From: Pterobdella sp. o SKG-2022
Lineage: Eukaryota; Annelida; Clitellata; Hirudinida; Piscicolidae
Length of the DNA stretch: 64,000 bases
Assembly: GCA_964035795.1 (NCBI GenBank)
Contig: OZ038321.1
Location: 19,471,209 to 19,535,208, forward strand
Direction of reading: 5' to 3'
The notes under the pieces are model-generated. The model saw only the letters and a list, made by a program, of their open reading frames with translations. It did no database searches and was not told the origin of the DNA. Numbering within the stretch: position 1 is the first letter of the stretch; every line of letters starts with the position of its first letter. Positions 48,701 to 60,078 of the stretch are shown in pieces. The translations under genes were made by a program, and so were the position numbers.

Positions 48701-51700
48701 GACACCCTTCATTGTATCACCATTTTTATTATTATTCTTTCCAATGTTATAAACGTGGCATCTATCTGTATATTTTTTTTTACTATTATCATTTATTTTC
48801 AACTCAATTTTATTGTTATTATTATACTTGTAAACATTCATTTGGAGTCGAAACATTGTTAAGTGAAAAATTATTTCAAAAGTGAAGTTTTATATTTTAA
48901 TCATCATAAAATAAGAGAACATCAATAACAATGTGAAGCCACCCTGAGTAATCTTAACTTGTCTTTCATTTCCGTTCCTGCGTTTCTTGAACACCACCTA
49001 TCATTGGTTATATATCGGAAGTTATAAATAGAACAGGGAAAGATAATGACTATTATGATCAGTAGTTATAAATGATCTCTTGCACACAACAAATATGAAT
49101 AGGGATAATGTCCATGCCTAGGAAAGCAAACAGATTTTAGTAGTTTTGAGCTCTAAATGTTTTGAAGCCAATATAACCGCAATACACGGATTTGACTCAC
49201 CATTGTCATTATATTATTTAAACTTGAATCTCATTACATTTATGTTAAATATTATCTTCCCAGAGTGTGATAGTTTATGTTAGCATGGAAACATAAACTG
49301 AATGATGATGATATTATGATAAGAATATAACTCTAAAATATTATAAAAAACAAGTATATATTAATATAAAGTATCATATATTTATATCAGGAAAGAGAGA
49401 TATTCTCATAACGTATCATGTATGAAGTACCGTTGTATCTTTCAGAGACTCCAGCTTTCTGGAAGCTTTCAACCATGGGTTGAACCTGTGAAGTTATATT
49501 GGTTTAATAAGTCTATCTGTTTGGTCGGTAAAAAAGATATATATAGGATTGGTTCAGTTTAAAAATATACCTAGCGATTGTAATTAACGAAAGTTTGCTT
49601 AGTGTTGAATAAGAACTTGAAAAATACAACTTTCAAATGAAAACAATACAAAAAATAAACATGAATCATCATCGTTCAGTTTAAAGCCTCAGCAAATGGT
49701 GAGGCATATAAATAACTAAATAACTAAATGAATAAATAAATATATTGATAAATTTACGAAACGCTTCGGATTATTATTATTTAGTTAATAACAGTGTTTG
49801 ATTCAAATCGTTTTTGATAAATAACCAATTATATAGAAAACAATGGAACAAAAAGAGTAGCACCTCTTAAAAGCCCCCTCGTCAGGAAAAGCTATTATAA
49901 GTTTTGTTTTCTTTATCACTTCTGCTAACTTATCTTCCAAGCGAGATAACGCTGTGTCCAACCTTGGTGATCATTAAGCAGTTAATAATAAATAGTAACA
50001 ATTATTAATAATTTTGTTATCATTAAGCATCTAACAATTACTTATGGATAGCATGTTGAATATAGTTGATTTATTGATTCGATTATTGGTTGCTTAATTA
50101 ATTAATTAATCGATTAATTAATTAATTAATCGATTAATTAATTGATTGAATATGCAATTGCATAAATTTACTAATCGAAAATGCCCTCAAAATTAGTCGG
50201 CAACCTTTGAGCTAGTCTTTAATGATATCTGTTTTGACGCCAGCGTAAATATTTAACTTATTCCAAGAAGCCAACATAATGATTTATTACATAACAATGT
50301 GAAATTTGAGACGACTAATAAAGAATCCGACAAATGTTACAACAACGGTGACTAAAAAGCAACAATACAAAACCTGAAACACATTCCAAATTAAAAAAAG
50401 TATCTGACCTCGGCAAGATGCCGTCTGAGAAGTAAAACCTCTCTTGTATGGCATGGATGTCATACACTATTAGTTGCACGGGTCCCTGCAAGCTTAATGG
50501 TGTCATTGACAGCATCGTAGCTAGAGTCTGGCGAGTGATTTGAGCATTTTTATCATTGGTGAAAAATAGGTTGAATTACATGGTAGCTGTGTAATTATTC
50601 AAGTTTATACTGAATTTGTTTTGAATTAATTTTTGGCAAAATTAATTAATTGAGCTCAATTTAATATTCATCAACTTTACTCATTTACAATATCACATAA
50701 TTACATAATAATTACTTTACAAAATATAATCTTTCTTAATTGTCCTTTCCTATCTATGTTTAAAATTCTTTATAATCAGCTGTCTTCACAATAGTTCACT
50801 ACTAATGATTTATGATAAGGTTGTACTTATCGAAAATTTTAGTGTTTTTTAAATAAATGTATCAAAAATTTCTCAAAAAAAATTGAAAATAAAAAGTTAT
50901 TCAAATATTCATCATAAAGTTTTTGAAATATTTAACTAGCAGAATGAAGAACTTATTAATTAGAAAAAAATGGAAAGCCCACATAATCATCAATAATTTG
51001 AATGCTATGATGAAAAGATTGATGGAAAATGCCTTAATAGTTGTTTCAGTTGCATAACCCCTTCAAACCAGTTGCATAATCATAAAAATAATCACATGAT
51101 GTCAATAGCCCTATTAGACAAGGATTATAATGAAAGTTTTTACTGATGATTAGTGAGTGTTAAGTGTATGAAATATCACTCGATAATGTAAGTTTGTTTC
51201 ACGGAAAGCTTAGTGCATTTAGTAAATAAATATTTTTTGTATGTTGCTTCACTATTTGGTTTAGGCTATGCTATGTCATGTTGATAATTCATAAGAGTTT
51301 CAAAAATAGTTAAAAATCAAAATCACGTTGAGAATTTTTTAAAAATTAAGACATCAAGAAATAATTCTACCAACAAAAGTATGCATACAAGGAGCATTAG
51401 CATTAAAGATAATTTTGTTCTTCAGAAGGGTTTGCAAAACCTATGAAAAATGATTACCATATATTCAACAGATGCTGTCTTGGCGCTAAATAAGCCTCCT
51501 CAGTCTTAAACTGTTGACATATTGAAAAACTGTTAAGTTTTCAAGGTGAGTGTTACCAGGGCTGCAAAACTTGAAAATTATTTATTAATTATTATTGCCT
51601 TGACTTAAAAACCGGCTTAAGTAAGGTAATTATAATTTCAAGGGTTATATTTGTCAGTAATAAAAAGCTACGGATTCAACCAGTGCATAAAAACTGATAC

Positions 51701-53440
51701 AATAATAAATTCAACATATTTGAATGTTTTCATCAACCAAGCTTTCGGTATTCAAAAAATATCCTCAAGTGGTAACCAATCTACACTTAAACAATACGTC
51801 GTAACACCCGAAAACTGATGATGATATCATGAATGCGGGAAAGTTCAAAATGAAAAATTTTTGAATATTAAAATCAGTTCAATATCTTATTTGAAAATTA
51901 TGATCATTTTTTTGAAAGCCACAATAAAATGAATATAATTTCAGAACACTAGTTAATAAACGAAAAGCATAAGCTTTTGATATTACAAAACATGATAGAA
52001 AAGTGTAGCAAACATTGAGTTTTATAACAAAAATATTGAAAAAACTTCAAAAAAAGATAGCTAAATTTTGAAGTTAACACCGTTCAATGAACTCTCAAAA
52101 AATACTCCAAAACGAAATAGCATTGGAAATAACCTTAGCCGTAGGAATCTGTCCTTCGAGGTCAATCCGCTCCATAGTGCCTGTTGGAAAGTAGGGCAGC
52201 ACCACTGTTAACGACTTCACCATGTACCTGTCAAAAGATTTGCTTTTTGTATAAATATGATTAGACTACAAAAATACCAGTAAACCGTTTTATAGCAATC
52301 TTTTTCCCAACTTCATAATTAATAAGTGAATATTTTCAAAATTAAGTGAACATAATTCCCTATAAAATGTTTAAAATATCTTAAATCTGAATATAGGAAA
52401 ATATTTTTTCACATTTTTGTTTATATTAGATTACAATGCTGTAATAATTGCAGTAATTGAATGAGGCAACAGCCAGACATTTAATTTTTCTCTTTCAACA
52501 AAAATCTATTTGATATTATGATTTGTAGAAAAAAAGCAATATTATTTTAAACTAATTTCGACAGAACTGCTAAACCAGGCTAACAAAAACTGAAATTAAA
52601 GATCCTTTAAGCTGAAATGTAACATTGTCATTTAAAACCATGCATCAAAGCAAATAATCACAAAATAGGTCTGTTGATAATTTATATTAAAGATTTGTTA
52701 TTCTGAGTATAACAGTAAAAAAAGCCTATTAGTACTGAAGCTAAGTTTGATGAAGCTTTACATAATACTTGAAGGAATGCCAGTAAGTTAGTTAATTGTG
52801 TGTAAAATCAATAAAAAAAATTTTTAATTTTCTATATTTGAAAGATAACTTTATATATAATAAATAGTGTAAACATTGTATTTTGATAATGCATTATTTT
52901 GAAAATTTTAAATGCAACCTTGGAAGAGCATAGATCAATGACATCTGTTCAAATATAACTTCAGGTGAATGAAAACTGACCAACAAGAAAACTGTAAAAA
53001 CCAAATCAGAAATAAACTTTTTTCCATAACAATGTAAAAAATCAAAAAAAAATTGCATTTAAATACATTTAATTCAATTTTTTATATTTTTTTGTTTACC
53101 ATGTTTGCAAGAAATATCCTGCACATCAGTGATGAAAAGATTTGGAAAACCATCTTGAAATATATTCCAATTGATTCCTTGTTCTTTATAAATCAAATTT
53201 ACAGTTAATTTACTCTGGAAATAAAAGAATAATACTCTTAGCACAATTTTGAGTCAATATTTATCAATTTCAGTAATAGATTCTTTATGATCTATGAATC
53301 CATGGGATATTAATCATGAAAAAGTATTTCAAAATGAAAATTACTTCTTTATGATTTTTTTCTATTTTTCTAGCCAAATCAAACATTGATGGATGAGAAA
53401 AAAAAATAATCTCTTTGTGCTTTCCATGTTTAGTTTCCAT
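45736..53440 (-). CDS. Ribose-phosphate pyrophosphokinase, class II (plant-type)
   Basis: Makes PRPP from ribose 5-phosphate and ATP for nucleotide synthesis. Eleven exons join in phase into 334 aa: 53440-53345, 53214-53100, 52991-52919, 52227-52134, 50527-50409, 49962-49864, 49485-49431, 48997-48943, 48706-48630, 48136-48038 and 45858-45736. Landmarks in order: [81 protein letters not shown], the basic loop KKRRNGNE, the PRPP-binding loop [24 protein letters not shown] and FWITDS. These are signatures of plant PRS3/PRS4, not of the PRPS1/2 class usual in animals, whose PRPP loop ends DTCGT. Length fits that class. Plant class II enzymes are phosphate-independent; whether this one is cannot be read here. 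The last exon was chosen over an antisense ORF at 45633-45842. Confidence 0.9.
46729..46800 (-). tRNA. tRNA-Glu (CTC)
   Basis: On the minus strand 72 bases start TCCCTAGTAGTCTAGTGGTT and contain AGGATTCGGCGCTCTCACCG with anticodon CTC, the T arm GGGGTTCGATTCCCC, and the acceptor 3' strand CTAGGGA. The acceptor stem is fully paired and A and B boxes match consensus. It closely follows animal tRNA-Glu. It lies in the last intron of the pyrophosphokinase gene, same strand. Confidence 0.95.
47010..47144 (-). repeat. tRNA-derived SINE, divergent copy
   Basis: On the minus strand a tRNA-like head (GCCCCGTATAGCCCAGGGGT ... ACCGGGCTCGATCCCGGATG) has mismatches in acceptor and anticodon stems and no U33, so it is not a working tRNA. 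It is followed by GACAATTAGTAGTCCACATG, similar to the start of the SINE body at 3925-4102 but different further on. It sits between two real tRNA genes. Confidence 0.5.
47222..47313 (-). tRNA. tRNA-Lys (TTT) with a 19-nt intron
   Basis: On the minus strand GCCCGGTTAGCTCAGTCGGT, then AGAGCATCAGACTTTTA with anticodon TTT, a 19-base insert (AGAGCTGAATCCTCAAGTC), then ATCTGAGGGTCATGGGTTCG and the acceptor strand ATCGGGC with discriminator G. Removing the insert leaves a standard 73-base tRNA-Lys with intact stems. The insert is at the canonical intron site 37/38. Confidence 0.9.
47609..47818 (-). mobile_element. LINE fragment (post-RT region)
   Basis: A minus ORF of 69 codons reads [37 protein letters not shown] and [11 protein letters not shown]. 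The pattern V..VIGALG ... K.L ... ELQR..LLGTA is common near the C-terminus of invertebrate LINE polyproteins. Isolated piece in the last intron of the pyrophosphokinase gene. Confidence 0.5.
48196..48429 (+). mobile_element. LINE 3'-end fragment
   Basis: A plus ORF reads [20 protein letters not shown], then [24 protein letters not shown]. This is the post-RT tail also seen, in worse condition, at 12480-12760. It is antisense to the host gene and lies in its intron between exons 9 and 10. Confidence 0.55.
48530..48615. repeat. Degenerate ATC/ATT triplet repeat
   Basis: An imperfect ATC-rich run next to the donor of the exon at 48706-48630. It explains the Asn/Asp-rich tail of the overlapping minus ORF, which is intron read-through. 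Confidence 0.6.
50094..50148. repeat. (TTAA)n-type tandem repeat with ATCGAT inserts
   Basis: A run of TTAATTAATTAATTAATCGA units; self-complementary and simple. Confidence 0.85.
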
Positions 53441-53846
53441 TATAACAATATTACGTCAAAACATGTGAAACAACCTTTGAACCTATTGAAATTTATAGGT
53501 GTGATATATCAATTCAGAATCTTTAATATGATTTTTTTTCCTAATCAACAGATTAAGAATGTTTTTAAAAAAGTAAAATTAAAATTTTATGTAAAATGGT
53601 TAGTTTTAAAAGTAAAAGTGAAAGATTGAAATTAAAACTTTTTTAAATAGTTTTTTTCATTGTATATTATTTGTGAAAAAATGAAAGAGTCCATTAACAA
53701 AAATATACAACATCTATGTTGATGTTTATATATGGATGTATCGCTCTCAGAAAATTGTATTTAATAGTTTTTTCGCTGCATAAATATAATTAAAGATTCA
53801 TAGAAACATTTTCAATTTTTTAATCAAATTTTTTTAGAAAAATGAT
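53441..53846. promoter_or_regulatory. Bidirectional promoter interval
   Basis: Only 406 bp separate the divergent start codons of the pyrophosphokinase (53440, minus) and the SPSB gene (53847, plus). Control elements for both probably lie here. TTTTTTTAG just before the SPSB start may be a splice acceptor of a 5' UTR intron or a trans-splice site. No clear TATA box. Confidence 0.5.
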
Positions 53847-54861
53847 ATGGGTCAGAAAATATCGAGTTCTGATAGAACAATATTTGTGAACAACGAGACA
53901 TTCTTTTCTAACCATATTAAACGTCCGGCGCGCCTAGACGCTTTACTTGAACGACCAGCTGTTGGTTACGAAGAACAGTTGAAGCATTCTTGGAATCCAA
54001 ATGACAAATCCACCAATCTTTTCATTAAAGACGACGATCCCTTAACTGTACACCGCCATCCTGTTCCTCAGAGTACGGATTGCATCAGAGGAAAGGTTTG
54101 CGTTTTTTATTAAATTTTTCATAGTTTCAATTTTTACTTATTTTTGCTTTCACTAATAAAATAACCTCAAAGGTTGGATTTAATCATGGCTTACACATTT
54201 TGGAGGTATATTGGAATGCAAAACATAGAGGTACTCATGCTGTTATAGGGGTGGCTACAGGTGATGCAGTGCTACAAGCTAATGGCTACAGTTCTTTAGT
54301 AGGATTAGATGAAAAATCTTGGGGCTGGGATATGTGCAGAAATCGCTTATGTCATAAAGAATCAACATCTAACAACGATGATCATACATCAAAAATATAT
54401 CCAAAATTTCCTGGTATGTGTGAAGGAGACCTTGTTATCATTCCTGATACTTTCTACCTCATCCTTGATATGGATGTTGGCACACTGAGTTTCATGGCAG
54501 CTGATACTTATTTAGGAGTTGCCTTTGATAACTTACAAGGTTACATCTTGCATCCAATGGTCAATGCTGTTTGGGGTCACTGTGAAATATCAATGAAGTA
54601 CATTGGAGGCATTGAGAGTTAGAACGTTGACTTTTAAAACTATAAATTTTGCATTAGTATTAAACTAAAATCTAACTAAAAAAATTTTTTATCCCAGCTG
54701 ATATCCCTAGTCTACAATGTTTAAGCAGTTGTGCAGTGAGAAAAAGTATAAAAGAAGAAGACAGGCCTGAGATTATTGATACCTTGCCCCTCCCAATCAA
54801 ACTCATTGACTACATCAAAAACCCTCTTCTCAACAACAATATTCCAAAAAGTAATGTTTAA
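53847..54861 (+). CDS. SPRY domain / SOCS box protein (SPSB type)
   Basis: Three exons (53847-54095, 54173-54617, 54698-54861) give 285 aa, near the length of vertebrate SPSB1/4. The N-terminus MGQKISS resembles SPSB1/4. The SPRY domain shows [74 protein letters not shown] and [10 protein letters not shown]. Exon 3 supplies the SOCS box: a BC box [13 protein letters not shown] and a Cul5-type [11 protein letters not shown]. Known family members are substrate adaptors of Elongin BC-Cullin 5 ubiquitin ligases that bind short Asn-rich peptides. The exon 2 donor (GAGA/gttaga) is weak-looking but needed, because read-through stops two codons later without a SOCS box. SPSB1 and SPSB4 cannot be told apart here. 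Confidence 0.92.
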
Positions 54862-55588
54862 CACACTAACCACTATTTCACATTCATATGTTAGACATTT
54901 AATAGGCCTCAAAGGATAATTCTTTATGAAATTACTGCTACAAAAACAATCATTATATGAAGATATGGTTTTATTGGACGTGTTATCCTTTAATTGCTTC
55001 TATCATGTTCCAATTTCTACAAGCTTATTTTTGAAGCATTTCAATAGATTTAGGAAAAATTAAGAATAAAAATTGAATTTCAAAAATTAGTCATTTTATT
55101 TTGTTTCTCTAAACTATAAATACTTGAAATTTAGACCAAACTATTTCTATGGTTGTGGATTTCAGGATCATAATATTTATTATATTGCATTAATATTGAA
55201 ATATTTTTTTTAATTTAGACGTTTATCTCGTCTCTGTAAAAAATTTGTACTCTTATTGATGAAAAACAGTCTATAGAATAGATTTTTAAAATTAATCTTA
55301 TCCATTATACTACAAATGTGTTGTTTGATTTTTTGTTTCAAGTCTTCCCAAAGTCTATTGATTGACATTTTCGATTAATTTTGTTTTAAAAATATCAGAT
55401 TTCTTTGTGATGTAGTTTTTAAACAAAAAGTATTGAGAGTTAGGCAATATTCAAGCATGAATTTTTAAAAATAATTGTAATTATTCATTCAAAATAAAAA
55501 GTTAAACTAGAGTATAATATAACCAACACAACAAAAATAAGTAATCCACTTAGACGTCCAACAAAATTCAAATCACCATCATAATTTG
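54862..55588. other. Convergent intergenic region
   Basis: Lies between the stops of the SPSB gene (+) and MRPS14 (-) and must hold both 3' UTRs. No further coding signal or repeat seen. Confidence 0.5.
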
Positions 55589-56690
55589 TTACCACTTAGC
55601 CCTTATAATGCCTGACATTTTATTATAATCTGCAAGTAATCTCCACATGATTCGACTGAGTCGATGAGACCCAACTACACCTTTTGGTCGGGAAGTCAAA
55701 ACACATCTGTTGTTGGTTCTTATAGGCCAGCTGTCTTTAGGGAGTTCTAAGAAATTTTTGTGTGCCAAGTCCTGATGATTGAAGTTGAGAACTTGTGTAT
55801 TATTCATTTATGACATTTATTTAAATATTTATTACATATTCTGTTTTTGAATTGCACAATACAAAATTTGATAGGTTGGGTTCAAGAAAATGCTAGAAAC
55901 ATTGGCTAAAGCAAATATTGCCAAATGGTTTGGCCATCTAATAAAAAAATGTATTAAAAAAGACATTCAATTTCAAAAAGTCAGTGTCAGAGATCATTAT
56001 GGTTGATTAAAAATAAGAATGTATTATATGAGAAAAAATGGAAGTTAGGAGTACAAAAAATTATCTAAAAAAAAAAGTATATTTGAACACTCAATATACT
56101 GTAGATAAAACTAGATTCAAAATTTCTTAATCATGAAAAATTGAGTTTTAAACATTTTGGCTAAAACTTTAATTTACATGAACAAACAAATGAAAAATTA
56201 TTTTTCATGTTTTATAGATTTTTTAGATAAGACTATTTCATAACTTCCTATACATTTTTCCTGTATTGTTACATTTCATAGTATTGAAAACAATTCAATA
56301 ACGATGATGCTATAATAAGGTTAATTATTCAAATAAAAAAAAATTTTGAATGAAAAAAATGTTTTAAAATAGAACACATTTTGAGACTAGATGGTAATCT
56401 AACTTTAATAGGAGTCGGCAACATTTTCCCTCTTCTGATAGCAATTAACCTAGTACGAACAAAATCATTTTCTACTACCGTATTTCTTTGCTTGACATCT
56501 TTTCGCATTTTCCAATTTATGTAACGGTTTCTTTTTGGTTGTATCTTTGTGGATTAATTATATATGACTTAAAGCCGTAGAAATGTAATATTAAATTTTT
56601 CCATATAATGAAAAATGTAACTTGTATTCTGTTGAGCGTTCCTAAACCATTTTTCCCAATTTCCCAAAAATTTCTTGCAAAATTGAACAT
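55589..56690 (-). CDS. MRPS14: Mitochondrial small-subunit ribosomal protein uS14m
   Basis: Three exons (56690-56622, 56544-56404, 55771-55589) join in phase to 130 aa, close to the human length as I recall it. Exon 1 gives an amphipathic, Arg-containing N-terminus (MFNFARNFWEIG) fit for mitochondrial import. Exon 2 has YINWKMRKDVKQRN and KMLPTPIK. Exon 3 carries the diagnostic uS14 core LELPKDSWPIRTNNRCVLTS, RPKGV and RLSRIMWRLLAD and ends SGIIRAKW. There is one Cys only, so it is a zinc-free type as in mitochondrial uS14. It is part of the head of the small subunit in the mitochondrial matrix. Exon 1 is short, so its assignment rests on phase and position. Confidence 0.88.
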
Positions 56691-57167
56691 GGTCAAGAAC
56701 TTTTTATTTAAATGTAAAGCAAGACTTTATAACGTGCGTTAAGTTGCCCCAAGCACTTAAAAACAAAGTTTTTATCTTTAAAACAGCGTATTTACGATAA
56801 ATATTTTTTAATTTGAATTTTTTTCATTTTTATTAAATATTTTTTTTTAATAATCTTTAGCAACATAATCGTTATTTTTTAGGATCGATAACTAAAAAAT
56901 CTCTGAGTAATTTTAGTAAAGTTCCAATCAGCACAAAGCTGTTTTAAATTGGACCAATCAAAGGCTTTGAAAAATGTTAGTTTTTTTTTCTTGAAAATAT
57001 TCATGGATTGTACAAAAAGCTTTGTTAGTTGATAAATGTTAGTTTTTTTTTATAAAACTTCTAAAAATGATTATTTCAGTATTTTCACAATTTTTTTAGA
57101 GTTCTATGATTGGTTCATAAAGCTATTTAATACTTTTTGCGTGATCGCGAAGTGCCTGTGTAATTTT
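56691..57167. other. Upstream region of MRPS14
   Basis: A+T-rich with T runs; no exon. It should include the MRPS14 promoter. A LINE end begins at about 57168. Confidence 0.4.
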
Positions 57168-57280
57168 GGAGGCAGTCTGGTTGCGTCAAAAGATTTCCCT
57201 TGCAATTGTCCGTGGCAATGCTACCAGCATTCTTTCCTGTTTCTGCTCTCTTTCCTCTTTCTCTTAAGTGTAGTTTTTTT
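57168..57280 (+). mobile_element. 3' terminal piece of the same LINE as at 34712-35473
   Basis: It matches 35361-35473 almost base for base from GGAGGCAGT through the T-run after CTTAAGTGTAG. Only the last about 110 bp of the element are present. The shared 3' boundary is typical of target-primed LINE copies with heavy 5' truncation. Confidence 0.8.
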
Positions 57281-57477
57281 TTTCTCTTTTTTTGAAAATT
57301 ATATCGTTATTTTTTTTGTTTTTTCAGTTCATGATATGAAAAATACATGAATAAAATACTGAAAAAAGTAAAATAAAAAAGCAGGCATTAAGCTTTTTTT
57401 TTTGAATATCTTTCTAACGGGGCATTAAAATTTTCAAAAAACATTTTATATGTTTTTTAATATAATTTATTTTAAAT

Positions 57478-59880
57478 TTGGAAAATTTCAATGCAAGAGT
57501 CGGTGAAAATCCTGACTCATGGCCTCGAGTTCTTGGTCACTTCGGTGTAGGAAAGTTAAACGAAAATGGTCAACGTTTGCCTGAACTATGCTGCCAGCAT
57601 GACCTCTGCATAACAAATACATTTTTCAACACAAAGCCTTTTCATCGAGTTTCTTGGCGCCATCCTGGATCAAAGCATTGGCATCAACTTGACCTCATCC
57701 TTCCACGCTGGTCTTCGCTAAACTACGTTCAGATTACACGTAGCTATCATAGTGCTGACAGCGATACCGATCATTCGCTTGTAAGCAGCAGGCTTAGACT
57801 TCAAGTAAAGAAAATTCATTGGTCAAAACCAAAAAACCCTCGTATATCGACTTGTCAAAAATCACTAGTACAAGTCTACAAGAACAATTTGCAAAATCTA
57901 TGCAAGAGGCGTCAAAAGAATGTCCAAAAAAAAATTCTGATGATATATGGAGTTATACAAGTGTAGCCATCCATAAATGTGCTAAAAACACATTCGGGCG
58001 CAAAATTAAAAGAACCCGGACTGGTTTGTTGCTAACTTGAAACACTTAATCCAGTTATCAACGCCAAAAAAGGCGCTTTTCTTGAGTATAAGCGAAATCT
58101 CTCAAAGGAAACACTTACTAGCTAACAAAAGGCTCGAAAGCTTGCAAAAGTAACTGCTCACCATTTTGCAAATGATTACTGGTCAACTACCTCGAAAAGT
58201 ATCCGAGAGCATCAGATTATGGGAACATTGCCATTTACGAAGGAATAAAAAAAGCATTTGGTACACAGATATCTAAATTTGCCCCCATGAGTTCAAGTTC
58301 TGGAGAGACTTTAAAAGCCAGAGAGAAACAGATGGAAAGATGGGCTAAACACTTTTCAAGAAATTTCAAAATATCAGATCAAGTAATCCAGAATATACAG
58401 TCTCTTCCCATTATGAATGAGCTCAATTCTTTACCAACCTTAAAGGAACTAAACAAGGCCATCGATTCCTTGGCATGCGCCAAAGCTCCGGGCAATGATG
58501 CCATCCCCTCTAAGATATTGAAGGTCGGAAAAAGTGTCCTTCTCAACCCTCTACACAAACTCCTATTCCAGTGCTGGGATGAAGGATCAGTCTCTCAAGA
58601 TATGCGGAACGCTAGCATTATTACTCCAAGAAAAATGTCTGAAACAAAGAAGACCTCTTTATTTAGGTTTTATAGAACTAACCAAAGCTTTTGACATGGT
58701 TAGCAGATCTGGTCTCTTCACTACAAAAAATGGAGTGTCTTCCAAAACTGCTCAAACTAATAATTGCTTTTCATGAAGATGTGCAAAGAAACATTCAGCA
58801 AAATGCTGCCAGCTCTAGCCATTCCCAATCATCAGTGGAGTCAAGCAAGGCTGCATTTAGCCCCAACACTATTTGGCCTCTTCATTCTCTACTCCTGTCG
58901 TATGCTTTTCAGGGAACAGAAGACGGCATATATCTCCACACAATAAGTGACGGAGGACTTTTCAATCTTGTACCTCTTAGATCTAAAACCAAGACTTGTA
59001 CGGTCATAATTAGAGAGATGCTCTTCGCTGATGATGCCGCTTTGGCTGCCCTAAGCGAACAAGCCTTACAGGGCCTAGTTGACCGCCTTTCTCAAGTATG
59101 CGATAACTGGACTTAAAATCAGTTTTAAGAAGACTCAAATAATGTCGCGAGATATTAGCTTTATTCCCAATATTTGCATTGAAGACCACATGCTTGAAGT
59201 TGTTGAAAACTTTGTCTACTTAGGCACAAATGTTAACAACAATCTGGCCTTGTAAAATGAGATCAACTCAAGAATAGGAAAAGCAAGCTCAACAATAGCA
59301 CGTCTATCAAAAAAGGTTTGCAAAATGTTTTTTATCATTTCAACAAAAATGGATTTATATAAAGCATGCGTTCTTAGTACTCTTCTTTATGGAAGCGAGA
59401 GCTGGACCTTTATGCGCGTCAAGAAGCCAGACTAAATGCATTCCACTTTCGTGGCTTAAGAAGGGTTTTGGGCATCTCATGGCAAGATCGCATTTTGAAT
59501 AAGGAGATTTAAATAAGGCAAGAACAGAGAGCATGTTTCCACTGCTAGAAAAAAGGCGGTTACGATGGTTAGGTGCATGAAGGATGGTAGATTTCCGAAC
59601 GACATCCTTTATAGCGAGTTAGCTGACGGTAGCAGAGCTAAAGGCAGATCTCTTCTTCGTTTCAAAGACGCATGCAAACGTGACCTTAAAACATGCGGCA
59701 TTGAAATAGCTAATTGGGAAGTTCTCTGCACCGATCGAAGTAAATGGAGAAAAGCGGTCAAAGAGGGCGCTCTGAAAAGTGACGCTTTAAGGGAAGGAAA
59801 GTGGACAAAGAGACGTGAAAAGCAAAAGAAGAATGCTCATAAACAAAAAATAATAATAAATGAATAAAAAAAAATAATAA
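57478..59880 (+). pseudogene. Degenerate non-LTR retrotransposon (EN + RT)
   Basis: Broken frames follow the order of a LINE ORF2. Endonuclease C-terminal part at 57478-57800: NFNARVGENPDSW, NTFFNTK, WRHPGSKHWHQLDLILPRW, TDHSLV. RT at 58287-59116: LNKAIDSLACAKAPGNDAIP, a jump to LYLGFIELTKAFDMV, then EMLFADDAALAALSEQA with the catalytic FADD. Tail to 59867: VENFVYLGTNVNNN and, at 59565-59867, DGRFPNDILYSELADGS then WRKAVKEGAL. RT positions between the fingers and the LTKAFD motif are missing, so there is an internal deletion besides several frameshifts and stops. The 5' part is absent. The 3' end is followed by an A-rich ATAAATAAA tail to about 59910. Confidence 0.85.
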
Positions 59881-60078
59881 TAAGAAAATAAATAAAAAAA
59901 ATGATAACAACTAATAGTAAGGATTAGATATAGTCTTTATACACATCACAGCGGTATTATTATTATTTTTATCTTATGAGGAGTTATAGTTTTTTAAGAC
60001 TATAAGCTGACTCATTTTGATATTTATGAAAAAAAAAAAATTTGAATCTTTTTTATTAAAATAATGAAAGTTTTATAA

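Noticed and set aside
53393..53629. Plus ORF of 78 aa upstream of the SPSB gene
   Set aside because: It overlaps, in antisense, the first exon of the pyrophosphokinase (53440-53345) and is Lys/Phe-rich low complexity.
57819..58040. Additional ORFs overlapping the LINE (also 58534-58776, 58764-58946)
   Set aside because: They are frameshifted pieces or shadows of the decayed LINE reading frame.
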